From assembly GCA_028583685.1 (NCBI GenBank), contig JAMXIF010001194.1, positions 3,690,065-3,754,064 on the forward strand: a stretch of DNA of 64,000 nucleotides, in the 5' to 3' direction. This document shows, one piece after another, positions 1-11,504 of the stretch (positions are counted from its first letter, which is position 1; each line of letters begins with the position of its first letter). Source of the DNA: Petaurus breviceps papuanus. Taxonomy: Eukaryota; Chordata; Mammalia; Diprotodontia; Petauridae. The notes under the pieces were generated by a model, which saw nothing but the letters and a program-made list of their open reading frames with translations, was not told the origin of the DNA and did not search any database. Made by a program: the position numbers and the translations under genes.

Positions 1-40
1 TCTTTCTTTATCTAACTGCTTCAATTGTGTCTTCTGTCAG

Positions 41-219
41 GTTCCTCAACACAACCCACGAAGGTCCCAATATAACCCTACATACCACCTTGGCCATCAC
101 TACCAAACTGGTGCTTCCAACTCCCGCCAAACCCATCCTTCCAGTTCAAACTGGAGAACAGGCTCAGCAAGAGGAGCAATCCAGTGGCATGACTATATTC
201 TTTAGTCTACTTGTTTTAG
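41..219 (+). CDS. SLC9A8: SLC9A8 coding exon (N-terminal luminal region and start of first membrane segment)
   Basis: An acceptor (tgtcag, ending at 40) opens this 179-nt exon and a gtgaat donor follows at 220. The first base completes a split codon; 59 codons then read FLNTTHEGPNITLHTT onward, and the last g is the first base of an Ala codon finished in the next exon. It contains two N-glycosylation sequons (NTT, NIT), a Pro/Thr-rich linker, the QTGEQAQQEEQSSG stretch characteristic of NHE8, and the start of a hydrophobic helix (GMTIFFSLLVL). A longer open frame runs on both sides, but the true exon stops at the splice borders. Normally this is exon 2 of the family. The few changes from the human protein, as remembered, are conservative. 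Confidence 0.95.
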
Positions 220-2100
220 GTGAATGTTATTACTTATTTGAAATACTGTATATTGTGCCTGCATGGAGAACACTCACATTTGTTCTCCCTTGCCCAGTTG
301 TCCTGCCATTTAGTTTTCTCTACTAACATCACTGAAGAATGATGATCTATTCATAACCTGTCACTTATTTTCCTTTATAAAACATTGCTTAACCTCCTTA
401 AGGCATCTTTAAATGTGTGCTTACTGGGTATCTTGAAGCACAGGTAGAAAGAGATGATTCAGAATCCTTATTAAAACAATACATGACTCTTTAGCATCAA
501 GAATGAATTGTGAGAGAGTTGAGTTAGGTAGAATAATGACACAAATTATAGTTTGACCCTGGTCTGAAGAGAAAATATCGTAGCCTTTTGGTGGCTGCGG
601 AAAGGCAGAATTTTAAATTATCTCCATTCTTTAGTGCTTTGTTTATATTTCTAACTATCTCACATTCTTTTAGGAGAGTGCAAGGCCAGAATGGACATCT
701 TTTGTTGGGCTGTGCTCTGGGTGCTACATTTCAAATAAACGTGAACTGTCTTTTTGTTCATCATCACTATATTTCAGAAATGTTTTGAGTGTTGGTAATA
801 TAATAGTTTTATTTGAAAGCTTAGAATACAGATACAAAATGCCTTTCTGTGTTCTATTTGGATTTAATAAACACTGATGGCTTTCTTTTTGTAGATCTAT
901 TTGGATAAAATTCCTTGGGTAGTAATTAAGTAATTTAGGAGATCATTTTTGTTGCAATACAGCATGCAAATGGAAAATAATTCCTATCTTGATTAGAAAA
1001 GATATTTTGTAATTATACAGAATATACAGAATTGTTATTACCTGAAATCTCCCTTGGAGGCCAAAGGAGGGTCATTATTATATTTAATGTTGTTAAAGAA
1101 TATAAAAGAGGGCTCAGAAGAAAAGATATTTTTTGTAAACATTATGCATATCCCTCATTTTTCCCCCTTAAAAAAGATGGAGGTGGGAAAAGGAGGTGGA
1201 ATTTTAAGGTGGACTTTTTTAATAGTAGCTGTTTTTTATCTGTTCATTGAATTGAATATTTAAGATGAGCTTGTGCCAAAGAGCACAAAACAGGTTTCTG
1301 CAGTCTGCTGATGAATCAGAACAAAAGTCTGCTTGGGTTTCATGTCTTCCTTGGGTTTAATTTGTAAGGTGCTACTTTTCTGCTTATCAACTGGGTTTTG
1401 TTTTTTTTGTGCTTATTTGTTTTGGGGTTCTGCTTCTTTTTACTTGTGTTCTCCACAAACAGTTTATGAATTTGGGTCTCTTTTTCAGCTTCCTGGAATG
1501 CTAGTAGGTACTAGTAGCATAGATTAAGACTTTTTAAGTGAACTAGGAGAATTTTATCTTGGGTCTCTATTTGTACAATATATCTATTTACTTCTCATCA
1601 GAGGTTCAAATAATATGCATCTAAGGTCTTAAAAAACAATGTCCTACATGAGGTGATGTGTCATTGCACTAAATTCATGAGCTGTAATGTATGGAAGGAA
1701 AATAGGACATTTTAGCACAGGCAGTGAAGAGCGAGTCTTTTTATTACAGAATATAGACACTTCTCACCTTGTATGGCACCTCCTTACCCTTAACTCCTAC
1801 TGTTTAAATTGACTAGAAGAAAAATAGCAAGGTCTTTTAGTGCCCTTGATCACTGTGGGTTACAAAGTATGACGAGGAAATGAAGGTAATTTGATTGTGA
1901 GTAAGCTGTGGCTCATTAAAAAAAGTACAGTTGGCATGTGCAGTCTTTTACTTTTCACCAATTTATAATTTGTTTCTAGGGATTTAAGGATTGTCAAAAT
2001 TGTAAGTTTGAGCACATATCTATAGGTTTTCTTAAGTGTCATAATTCAATTTATAGATTTACTCTTGACACTTGAAATCAGTGATTAGCAGTCTATACTG
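220..2100. other. Intron, no recognisable element
   Basis: AT-rich intronic sequence between the first window exon and the first SINE. I see no repeat I can name, no credible coding sequence and no RNA gene. Short open frames here have no family resemblance. A 20-bp string near 350-369 recurs at 3186-3205 (see findings). Confidence 0.5.
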
Positions 2101-2263
2101 ATTTTTTTTTTTTGCAGGGGTGAAGGCAGGGCAATTGGGGTTAAGTGACTTGCCCAAGGTCACACAGCTAGTAAGTGTTAAGTGTCTGAGGTTGGATTTG
2201 AACTTAGGTCCTCCTGACTACAGGGCTGGTGCTCTATTCATTTAGACACCTAGCTGTAGCCCT
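2101..2263 (-). repeat. tRNA-derived CORE-SINE (WSINE1/MIR-like)
   Basis: An antisense copy: T-rich tail on the left, then the conserved core (ggggttaagtgacttgccca, cacacagctagtaagtg), then the reverse complement of the tRNA-like head with a B-box-like ttcaaatcc. Moderately diverged. Confidence 0.85.
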
Positions 2264-3491
2264 TACTGATTTCTTAGAAGCTTGGACCACAGCAGTGTAT
2301 GTGTACCATTTTTATGACTTTTGTACTTAGTAATGATTAATACTTTTCCTGTAGAAACTTTTTTTTAAACTGGTAAAAAGTAGTGGAGATTGTTGGAACT
2401 GACAAGTCAATGCTTAATATTATTTTTGTGATTACTTTTTATGTTTGTGTTTATTAAATAGCGTTGGGAAATTGAGAGTTGACAATATAGTGTTTGTGAT
2501 CTAGCATTGATTTTATATTGGATTTATTAAATTGATGATACTGATTTAGAGTATAACAATTTCTAACATGAGTAAAGCAAAGATAATGCCATGACCTGCC
2601 TGACATGGTTAGTAGCCATTTCATTAGAAACTCATTGAGCACTGGCATTAAATTTCGTTTTGCTGAGTTAAGAAAAAACAAACAAACAAAAAATCCTCTC
2701 ATTACTCTACTAATTTGAAAATAACATTGATCACCACCAAGACCATCAATCTATAATGAACTTTCAGGTCTAATCATTAATGTGGTTGAAAGTATTACAA
2801 CTAATCCAAAGAAGAATTGTAATTACGTTTTTAAGCATTGGGAGAATTTCACTTTGAGAATTATTGCAGTGTTAACTTGTGGGATATATAAAATGCATGC
2901 TTACTTATCTCCCCTCTTCTTTCCCTTTGGTATTAAAATTGCAAAAATGTCATTTGATATGGGTGTCAGGAACCAACTTTCTGATTATTTCAGTTTTCCT
3001 TAGTTAAAAATAGGGAGATCAAAGTAGGATTATTTCTAATAAGAAGATGCCATATAATATGGTAGAAGAATATCTTTGCTTCTCTATATCCTATTACAAC
3101 TCTATTTACTTAGATTTTAGTGGCCAAGTAATTTTAAGTTAGGAATATGTTTACAACTTTTAAAAATCACTATTCTATTAGTTAGTTCATAACCTGTCAC
3201 TTATTATACATTATGTGATCTCTTTAAAGTGAGATCTCTTTGAAAGGAAAAAATTTGTATACACTGAAAAATAGCACTGATTATAGACTTCACTTAGATT
3301 TAATATAAGCCAGATTTTATGGGAAAATGCAACCAATGTTGAGACCAGAATGGTAGTTTTGATCCATTCCAAGGAATTTAAAAAAACATTAAAAATTATA
3401 TTTTTTCTATTTGACTAGATTTTTAGTTGCCTTTAAATGATTTCTAGGAAATGGAAAGTTTTAACACTGTTTTTTTACTTCTCTTGCATAG
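2264..3491. other. Intron, no recognisable element
   Basis: AT-rich intronic sequence up to the second window exon. No repeat family or gene recognised. Confidence 0.45.
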
Positions 3492-3572
3492 CTATTTGCA
3501 TCATATTGGTGCATTTGTTGATCAGATACAGACTGCATTTTCTGCCAGAGAGTGTTGCAGTTGTCTCTCTAG
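3492..3572 (+). CDS. SLC9A8: SLC9A8 coding exon (first transmembrane helix to second)
   Basis: This 81-nt exon lies between a gcatag acceptor (ends 3491) and a gtaagt donor (3573). It completes the Ala codon and reads ICIILVHLLIRYRLHFLPES followed by VAVVSL, then leaves one base of a Gly codon (phase 1). The segment is the membrane helix plus the short charged loop RYRLHFLPES that is near-invariant in NHE8 and related organellar exchangers. It is too short to appear as an open frame on its own; the call rests on the exact continuation of the previous exon and the splice signals. Confidence 0.95.
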
Positions 3573-3654
3573 GTAAGTGGTTAAAATATGGTTAAATTAA
3601 AACTATTCATGATGTTAATTCAGTTTAAATTGATGACCTTTTGGAGGGGAGGAC

Positions 3655-3862
3655 AAAACCTGTGATTTCATTAGTGTAAGGAACTCCTGGTTTAAAAACC
3701 TCTCTCCTCTGTAGGTTAAAACCTTAGAGCATTATTTAGGGTACTGAGATATTAAATGATTTGCCCATGATCACACTATTAGTATATGTAAGATGCAAAA
3801 CCTGAACTTAAAGTCTTCTTGACTCAGGCCTTCTATTCATTGTGCCACTATGCTGCTTTTGA
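3655..3862 (-). repeat. MIR-like CORE-SINE, old
   Basis: An antisense copy with the core signature (gatttgcccatgatcacac) flanked by cttcttgactcaggcc and ending at gccactatgctgc. The left part (gatttcattagtgtaagg) resembles the tail of a marsupial MIR subfamily. Strongly diverged. Confidence 0.6.
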
Positions 3863-3892
3863 TCAAACCCAGTTAATTTGTAGAATTCTTAA

Positions 3893-4010
3893 GTTCTATT
3901 GCTGGAAAGGACCTTGGAGTCTAACCTTCCCTCTTTGTATAAATGAGGAAGCTGAGGCCCAGGAAGAGAAGTGATTTATCTAGTGTCCCACAAGTGAATT
4001 GATAGCAGGA
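3893..4010 (-). repeat. MIR-like fragment
   Basis: Contains ctggaaaggaccttggag and aatgaggaagctgaggccca, the usual antisense MIR-type core, in diverged form. Confidence 0.55.
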
Positions 4011-4024
4011 CTGGTATTGGAGCC

Positions 4025-4200
4025 AAGTTTGGTGTAGTGTAGAGAGGAATGAATTCAGGTTCAGGAGAGATGAGTGTGAATCCTTCTGACATTTATTAGT
4101 TATGAAACCATCAGTTTCCTTATCTATAAAATAGACATAGTGATAGGAATCTTAAAAGGTTGTTTTTGAGATCAAATGTGATAATATACAAAATTTCACA
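4025..4200 (+). repeat. MIR-like fragment
   Basis: Sense orientation: a degraded head, then tcagtttccttatctataaaatag and the gttgtttttgagatcaaatg region typical of the MIR 3' half. Confidence 0.55.
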
Positions 4201-5235
4201 AATTTCAGTTGTTTTCCTTCTCATACTTTTCATTGTCATGAGTTTACGAACACCTGATTCCTTCCAAAGGCACTGCATCTGTGGTCAACATACCTAGTAC
4301 TGGGTGCTCCTTTCAAGCCCCTCAAACGTACTGGGACAGGTGGAATAGACATACTCCTTGCTTCTCATCCTATTTCCAGATCTCTCTGCTACCATAACTT
4401 AGTACAGTCAGTTCTGCTATAATTTGACATGTGTATTCCCCAAAAGTACCATACTATGCGCAAATTTGTACAGTGAAAACCCCAGAACTTGTGAGGAAAA
4501 TGGGGTTGGTGGTCCAGCACTCAAAAATTTCATCAGTGGCTCATAAAAGAAAGACAGGAACCTAATAAAAATAGTAGTGCAGTTTTATATATGTTAAATG
4601 GTTAAGAAATACATAAATGTTACAATAAATAGCAGCAGCATCTTTGACCTCAGTCTTCAGCCTCTGGCCCAGGGTTGAGTAGGCTAAAACTCTGGGCTTA
4701 GGTGGGGGAAGGGGTTTGAACCATCAAACCAGCTTTCTTCTACCCATACCTCTTACTGCACCAGGAAATATACAATAAATGTAGCATTTTACTTTGAAAA
4801 GGGCTTTGTTGTTTTCTTGTGGAAGTGAACATCAGAAGGATTGCAGCTTTATGAGTTATTGGGAAATGCAGTTTTCTGCATTCCCAATGTTTCTAAAGTG
4901 GACCTGATTATATTTCTTATTTTAAGTGCTCCACTCTTACCTGTCTATATCGTTATTTTAATCATTAACCTCTAGGTCACCCTCCTTTCTCCAGGAGTTC
5001 AGTACCTGCCTCATAGGCTTCTTTGTCTCAACTTTGGTCTTTGTACTGCAGAGACTTCAAAATATACTGATGTTTCCTAAACATCCTGACATTCTCATTC
5101 CTCCTTTCCTACTCCTGTGACCTATGAGGGTAGGTATAACTTTGAGTTCATTACACATAAGTGCTGTTACCATGATCTTGAACTCTTAAATTCTCCTGTC
5201 TGATCATATCTTCCTGTCCTTTTTTCTTTCTTTCT
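4201..5235. other. Intron, mostly unassigned
   Basis: I recognise no gene here. The C/T-rich 4920-5230 part may be a degraded L2 fragment continuing into the L2 from 5650, but I cannot show it. Confidence 0.35.
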
Positions 5236-5465
5236 TAAGGTAGCTAAATGGTTCTGTGGATAGAGCTCTGGGCTAGAGTCAGGAAGACCTGAATTAAAAT
5301 GAAGTCTCAGACACTTCCTAGTTGTATGACCCTGGGCAAGTCATTTAATTTCTGCCATCCTCAGTTGTAAAATAGGGATAATAATAGCTCCTACCTCCCG
5401 GGGTTGTTGTGACAATGTTTGTAAAGTGCCTAGCACATAGTAGGTGCTTCATAAATGCTTCTTTC
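5236..5465 (+). repeat. MIR/Ther-type SINE, nearly full length
   Basis: A tRNA-like head (gtagctaaatggttctgtgg), the core (gaccctgggcaagtcattta), then a MIR-type tail (ataataatagctcctacctc, gtgcctagcacatagtaggt). Ends at aaatgcttctttcc. Confidence 0.7.
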
Positions 5466-5487
5466 CTCCTACTTCCCTCCCACCCCC

Positions 5488-5647
5488 GGGTTTTTTTTTT
5501 TTGCTTTTTTTTGAGGGCAATTGGGGTTAAGTGACTTGCCCAAAGTCACACAGCTAGTAAGTGTGTCAAGTGTCTGAGGTTGGATTTGAACTCAGGTCCT
5601 CCTGACTCCAGGACCAGTGCTCTATTCACTGTGCCACCTAGCCGCCT
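5488..5647 (-). repeat. WSINE1-like SINE
   Basis: An antisense copy with T-rich tail, intact core, and head ending gtgccacctagccgcc. Confidence 0.88.
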
Positions 5648-6756
5648 CTCCTCCCCTTCTTAAAACTATTCTTTGTTATCACTTGGACCTTCAGGCCCTC
5701 TGTTCTAATCTGTTCCTATTCCTCTAGTTTATCATCCCATCTCTGGCCTCACTGTCCTCCCTTTGCAACCTTTTGACTTTCTAATATTTTGTATGATATA
5801 CCTAGTCAGCAGGGTTGTGGTTCTTTCTCTAACTTCATTCCGCAGCCTGTAAGGCTTCAACCTCTTCCTATCAACTGGTTCCTTTCCTGTTACTTTCAAA
5901 CATGCCCTATTCTCTCCCAACCTTAATGACCCTCTGCTTGGCCACTGTTTACTGTGTTCTATGATCTCATCCCCCTTGTCCTTTTACTGTTTTCTATGTT
6001 CTTACTCTTGTGTTGCTTTCACATATGGGTTAAGTCACACCCTGTGACAACTGAATGCACTGTTAATTTATGTTATCTAACCTCAGTTGTACATTCACTG
6101 ATACAGGACAGTCCTTTTGTTTTTTTCCTAGTTAAAATTCTGACACATTCTCCTATCAGACCATAACCTGTTATCACTTCTTTCCTTATGCTTCACTGCT
6201 CCTATAACTTCTTTGCCCTCATCAAGTGCTTTCTCAGGCCATTACCCCTGCTCAGACTTAGTTTTGCTTCCTCTCCAACCTCAAACCATTAGTTACCTAT
6301 TTCCACCCTACACTGTTCTCTTGAATTTCTTACTCCCCTTCTTTTTGTTACTCTTCCCTTGCCAAAACTCAGCCCTAAATTACTTCTACCATCTGCTTCT
6401 TCCGCTTCTATTCACAAGTTGCTGAATGAAGCTAGAGGAAGAACCCTGCTGACTAGGTACATTACACATTCATGTTCTCCAACTACAGCTGGGCCCTCAC
6501 TGCAGCTAGGCATTTCTTTTGTTCCTCCCTGATTAATTCCCTCACTTACTCCTTAGAGAAACTATTCCAAACCTGCTCTTTCCTCCTTAACTCCTCACCT
6601 ACTCCTCCCTCTCTCACTCAGCTGAGGACTTTGCCTTTTGATGAAAAACATTGAAGCCATTTGATGTGAACTCTCTTTTTTCATCAACTCAAAATCTCTT
6701 GACATCATCTTCCACTCTTTCCTTTCCCTCCAGTTTCTGTTGAAGAGGTGACCATT

Positions 6757-6784
6757 CTTCTTCTTCTTCTTCTTCTTCTTCTTT
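6757..6784. repeat. (TTC)n microsatellite
   Basis: About nine TTC units joined to the tail side of the following antisense SINE. Confidence 0.85.
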
Positions 6785-6935
6785 TTTGGCCTTTTTGGAG
6801 GGCAATTGGGGTTAAGTAACTTGCCCAAGGTTACATGGCTAGTTTTTTTTTTGTGTGTGTCTGAGGCCGGAACCGAACTCAGGTCCTCCCAACTCCAGGC
6901 CAGCGCTTTCCTCACTGTGCCACCTAGCTGCCAGA
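6785..6935 (-). repeat. WSINE1-like SINE with target-site duplication
   Basis: An antisense SINE inserted into the L2. A 14-bp direct repeat (tgaccattcttctt) lies at 6749-6762 and 6936-6949 and restores the L2 sequence. The TTC tract lies between the left repeat and the SINE tail. Confidence 0.85.
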
Positions 6936-8471
6936 TGACCATTCTTCTTGCCAAGGCCAGTCGCTCTAAACTGGCATTTGATGCCCCACTTCCATCTTCT
7001 CCAGCAGATTGCATCATCAGTTATGTCCCCTCCACCATCTTCAGCTTCTTCCTATCAGCTGGTTCCTTTCCTTCAAACATACCCAAGTCTCTTGTAGCCT
7101 TATAAAAGCTACCTCACAAAGCCACTGTCCTATATCTCTTTTCCCTTTCCCAGTCAAACTCCTTGAAAAAGTTGTCTATACTGGCTTCCTCTACTTCTCC
7201 TCTCCTCAGTTCTCAACCTTTTACAATCTAGTTTTTGATCTCATTGCTCATCTGAAATTACTGTTTTCTTCTTTTTTTTTTTTTGGTCTATATGGTCTAG
7301 ACCTTTCCCTCCTATTTCTTTTCTTTTTTTAAATTTTTAATTAAATTTTATGTTTATTTTTAGTTTACATAATTCATTTCCACAAGATTTTGAGTTAGAA
7401 ACTTTCTCCCCATCTTTCCCCTACCCACCATTCCAAAACAGTGATCCCACTCTATACCCCTTCCCCCAATCTGCTGTCTGCTATATCCTTCCCCATGCAC
7501 CCTCTGACTTTCCTCTGGGAAAGATGGATCTCCACACCCCAGTGCCTGTATATCTTATTTCCCAGTTACATGTAAAAAAAAATACTACTAATATATATTT
7601 TTTAAACATTTGATTTTAAAACTTTGAATTCCAGATTCTTTCCCTTCCTTCCTTGTCACCCACCCTTACTGGGAAGATAAGCAATTCAATATAGGTTGTA
7701 CATGTGTAGCTATGCAAAACATTTCCATAGTGGATATATTGTGAAAGACTGACTATATTTCCCTCCATCCTATCCCACCCCCCACTTGTTCTATTCTCTA
7801 CTTTGACCCTGCCCCTTTTCAGAAGTATGTACTTCTAACTACCTTCCCCCTCAATCTGCCTACCCCTCCATCATCCGCCCTCTCATCCCCTTTCTCCCTA
7901 CTGTCCTGTAGGGCAAGATACCCTCTTTAGTGTGTATGTCATTCCCTCCCCAAGCCAAATTCAATGAGAGTAAGGTTGACCCATTCCCTTTTGCATTCCT
8001 GTTCTTCCCCTCCATTGTGACCATTTTCCCTTGCCTCTTCTATATGAGATAATTTACCCCATTCTTTCTCTCCCCATTTCCTCATTATATTCCTCTCTCA
8101 CCTCTCAATTTCACGTTTAAAGTATCATCCCTTCCTATTCAATTGATCCTGTTCCCTCTGTGTATACCTGTATATATACACACACTCACATATGTATTCA
8201 TATGCCTGTATACCCTCCTATATAGACATATATATGTATGTATTTCCATTCCCTTCAACTATCCTCATACTGAGAAAAGTTTCATAAGTTACAATTATCA
8301 TTTTCCCATGTAGGCATGTAAATAGTTCAACTTGGATAAGTTTCTTATGATTTTTTTTCCCTGTTTACCTTCTCATGCTTCTCTTGCTTCTTGTTTCTGA
8401 ATGTCAGATTTTCTATTCAGCTCTGGTTTTTTCATCAAGAATGCTTGAAAGTCCTCTATTTCATTGAATAA

Positions 8472-9368
8472 TCATATTTTCCCCTGAAACGTTATGCTCA
8501 GTTTTGCTGGGTAAGTGGTTCTTGGTTTTATTCCCAGCTCCTTTGACCTCTGGAATATCATATTCCAAGCCCTTTGATCCTTCAGTGTAGAAGCTGCCAG
8601 GTCCTGTGTTATCCTGATTGTGTTTCCACAATATTCAAATTGTTTCTTCTTGGCTGCTTGTAATATTTTTTCCTTAATCTCAGAACTCTGGAACCTGGCT
8701 ATAATATTCCTAAGAGTTTTCTTTTTGGGATCTTTTTCAAGAGGTGATTGGTGGATTCTTTCAACCTCTATTTTGCCCTCTGGTTCTAAAATATCAGGGC
8801 AATTTTCCTTGAGAATTTCTTGAAGGATGATTTCTAGGTTCTTTTTTTGATCATGGCTTTCAGGTAGTCCAACAGTTTTTAAATTATCTCTCCTGGATCT
8901 ATTTTCCAGGTCAGTTGTTTTTCCCATGAGATATTTCACATTGCCTTCTATTCTTTCATTTGTTTGGATCTGTTTAATAGCATCTTGATTTCCCATAAAG
9001 TCATTAGCTTCCATTTGCTCCATTCTAATTCTGAAGGAATTACTCTCTTCAGTGAGCTTTTGAAATTCTTTTTCCATCTGGCAAATTTGGCTTTTTAAGG
9101 CATTCTTCTCCTCATTGGCTTTTTGAGCTTCTTTTGCCATTTGAGTTAGTCTATTTTTTAAGGTGTTGTTTTCTTCAGTCAGGTTGTTGACTCTCTTTTC
9201 ATGATTTTCTTGCAACATTCTCATTTCTCTTCCCAATTTTTCCTCTACTTCTCTTATTTGGTTTTCAAAATCCTTTTTAAGCTCCTCTATGGCCTGTAAT
9301 CAGTTCATATTTTTCTTGGAAGATTTTGGTGCAGGAATTCTGACTTTGTTGTCTTCCTGCCATTTCAT
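8472..9368 (-). pseudogene. LINE-1 ORF1 (ORF1p), nearly intact
   Basis: ORF1p is the RNA-binding, trimeric nucleic-acid chaperone of L1. From an ATG at 9366-9368 the frame has about 298 codons, with one in-frame TGA about 22 codons in; the remaining 254 codons are open to 8472. Residues about 45-130 of the full frame are a heptad-rich coiled coil (LTEENNTLKNRL, MEKEFQKLTEESNSF). The next about 100 residues are the RRM-like domain, with NLKTVGLPESHDQKKNLEII and RIHQSPLEKDPKKKTLRNII. The last about 55 are the C-terminal domain (ITQDLAASTLKDQRAWNMIF, SKELGIKPRTTYPAKLSI). This is transposon sequence, not a host gene. Its openness suggests fairly recent insertion. Confidence 0.85.
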
Positions 9369-10165
9369 GCTTTGATCCTTTTTGTCCCCACCAAAGGAAT
9401 CTAAAGTCGGATTGCTGTGCTTGCTTTGTGCTTCCTTTGCTTACTCATGTTGCCACTCAGTTACTTGACTTTTGAGCTTTTTGCCACAGTAGAACTCTGC
9501 TTCCAGAGAGGAGAGGTTTGTCCCAAATCACTGGGGTTTTTGCAGCTGCTAGAGCTATTAGTTGGGTGCCCTCTCTGAAGTTTCCACAAGCTCTGGCATC
9601 TGGTCACACACCCTAGGACCTTCATCCAAGACAGCAATCCAGATCCAAGCAGGTTAAAGCAAGAATGATTACCCCTCAGACTGGTTGCTTGGTCCCTACA
9701 ATCTGCAGGCCAAGAGCTCTGAAGCAACCATGCATGATCGCCACACCTCAGCCGCTTCTCCCTCCAGGGGCAGAGGCCAGACCATATTCTTAGACCCACC
9801 GTTCCCAAAGTCCACACTGATCTTTTACTTTGTCTTTGGCATTTATGGGTTGATAATTCTGGAAACCACCACAGCTACTGGTGATCCATTCTCCCAAAGT
9901 GTCTCCAGCCTTGGCTGGTTGGGGCCACCCTGAGGCTAAAACAGTGGGCTTATTTGAGGCTGGGCTCTGCTCCCAGCATGCTGTGATGGACCGTTCCTGC
10001 CGGCCTGCTAGGCTGCCTTCAACAGGAGATTTGTTTCTCTCTGTCACTTAGTAGGTTCTGTAGCTCTAAAGTTTGTTTGGAATAATATTTTAGAAGTATT
10101 TGAGGTGGTTATAAGGGGGAGCTCATGGAGTTCTCCTGCTTCTACCCCACTATCTTTTCTCCACC
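9369..10165 (-). promoter_or_regulatory. L1/HAL1-type 5' UTR (antisense to host gene)
   Basis: GC-richer than its surroundings and homologous in layout to 46012-46492. Read on the minus strand it starts near 10165 (ggggtggagaaaagatagtg) and leads into ORF1. L1 5' UTRs carry an internal promoter; no activity can be inferred from this copy. Confidence 0.5.
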
Positions 10166-10169
10166 CCGT

Positions 10170-10347
10170 TTTCTTTTTTGTTTGCTTGTTTTTTGCCAAA
10201 TTTTTTTGGAGGGCAGGGCAATTGGGGTTAAGTGACTTGCCCAAGGTCACACTGCTAATAAGTCTTAAGTATCTGAGGCCAGATTTGAACTCAGATCCTC
10301 CTAACTCCTGGGCCAGTGTTCTATTCACTGTGCCCCTACCCTTTTCT
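10170..10347 (-). repeat. WSINE1-like SINE
   Basis: An antisense copy directly abutting the 5' end of the half-L1-like element; core intact, head ends at tattcactgtgccc. Confidence 0.82.
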
Positions 10348-10734
10348 TTAAAAACAAGTTTTATTGCTTTCACTACCTTCTGTTTTTGCATTGCCTAGAT
10401 TTTCCTTTCTCTCTGTCCCTTTCTCAGAAAGTTGTCCCTTATTACAAAGGATTTACAAAAGAAAACAGGAAGAAGAAACAAATTCCACAAAATCAATTAA
10501 TGCATTGAAAAATCTGATGTTATATATAGTGTACTATACCTTTTGACCCCTTACCACAAAGGAGTGGGAGGCAATACAGTCTCATATCTCTTCTTTATGG
10601 CTAAGCTTATTCTTTTTAATGTTGCAATATTCATTTGTGAATGTTTTTTGGTTGTTACTCTATTTACATATTGTAATCATTGAACATATATCTATATATC
10701 TATAAATTTCCGGATTTGATAGTCTTTTCTCGTC

Positions 10735-11500
10735 TAACCCTATTACCTGTCTGCTACGTTTGCTACTGTTGACTGCCTTCTCCTGGATACTGTATTGTCT
10801 CTGGGTCTTTATTATACTAACTCCTTCTTAATTTACTTTTCTGATCCTTCCTTAGTTTTTTCATTATCCATGTCCTACCCCCTAACTGTAGATCTTCCCC
10901 AAGATTCTGTCCTGGGTCCTCTTTTCCCTCTATACTCTCTAGGAAGCTAATCGTTTCCCATGGGTTTACCTTTGTGATATCTTTGAAAGTGACTCCCAGG
11001 TCTGTACATCCAGCCCGGTCTCCTCCCCCATGCTTCAGTTCTAGAACACCAATTGCCTATTGGATATTTCAAATATGATATCCTGGAGACATCTTAAATT
11101 CAACATGTCTAAAGCTAAATTCATTATTTTTCTTATGAAAACCTTCCTTTTTCCAAAGTTCTCTATTTCTGTGGAAGGTAACACCTTCCTTCCAGTTCCT
11201 CAGGTTTATAAAATGGGTGGTATCCTTAACTACTCACTCTCCATTATACCACATATCCAATCGTTTTCTAAGTCTTACCATTTCTCTTTACTCACACACT
11301 ACTACCCCCTCATCACCTCTTGCTTAGATTATTGCAACAGCCTCTTAATTGCTCTCTCTTTCTCAAGTCTCTTACCATTTCTGTTCATCCTACATACTGT
11401 TGCCAAGGTAATTTTCCAGACTGGGACACCCTTACTCAACCAACTACAGCAGATTCCTATTGCCTCTAAAATAAAATATAAATTCCCCTGTTTAGCTTTT
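10735..11500 (+). repeat. LINE L2 fragment
   Basis: The L2 ORF2 3' half in sense: ttcaacatgtctaaagctaa, ctcctgcttagattattgcaacag-like, and agattcctattgcctctaaa correspond to the conserved L2 C-terminal region. The 154-codon open frame at 11060 lies within it and is L2-derived. Confidence 0.65.
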
Positions 11501-11504
11501 TCTT

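Larger units (their letters stand above)
5650..7255 (+). repeat. LINE L2, old, interrupted
   Basis: A C/T-rich sequence with phrases typical of L2 ORF2 (for example gttctcaaccttttacaatc, cagtcaaactccttgaaaaa), split by a TTC tract and a SINE. Open frames are chance stretches in the decayed reverse-transcriptase region. Confidence 0.55.
7331..10165 (-). mobile_element. Half-L1-like (HAL1-type) retrotransposon, 5' UTR to 3' end
   Basis: Read on the minus strand: a 5' UTR of about 0.8 kb (10165 down to 9369), ORF1 (9368-8472), a long C/T-rich spacer as found between ORF1 and ORF2 of the L1s at 15.4-15.9 and 28.3-28.9 kb, and then directly an L1-type 3' end at 7331-7450. No reverse-transcriptase ORF2 lies between. 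HAL1 elements are known L1 derivatives that keep ORF1 but lack ORF2. A second element at 43968-46492 has the same order. The alternative is an ordinary L1 with an internal deletion; the shared structure argues against this. Confidence 0.6.

Noticed and set aside
227-326. Extension of the first window exon through the open frame to 326
   Set aside because: The donor at 220 and the exact in-frame join to the exon at 3492 show the coding part ends at 219.
8472-9236. 254-codon open frame as a host gene
   Set aside because: It has the L1 ORF1p domain order and sits between an L1-type 5' UTR and 3' end.
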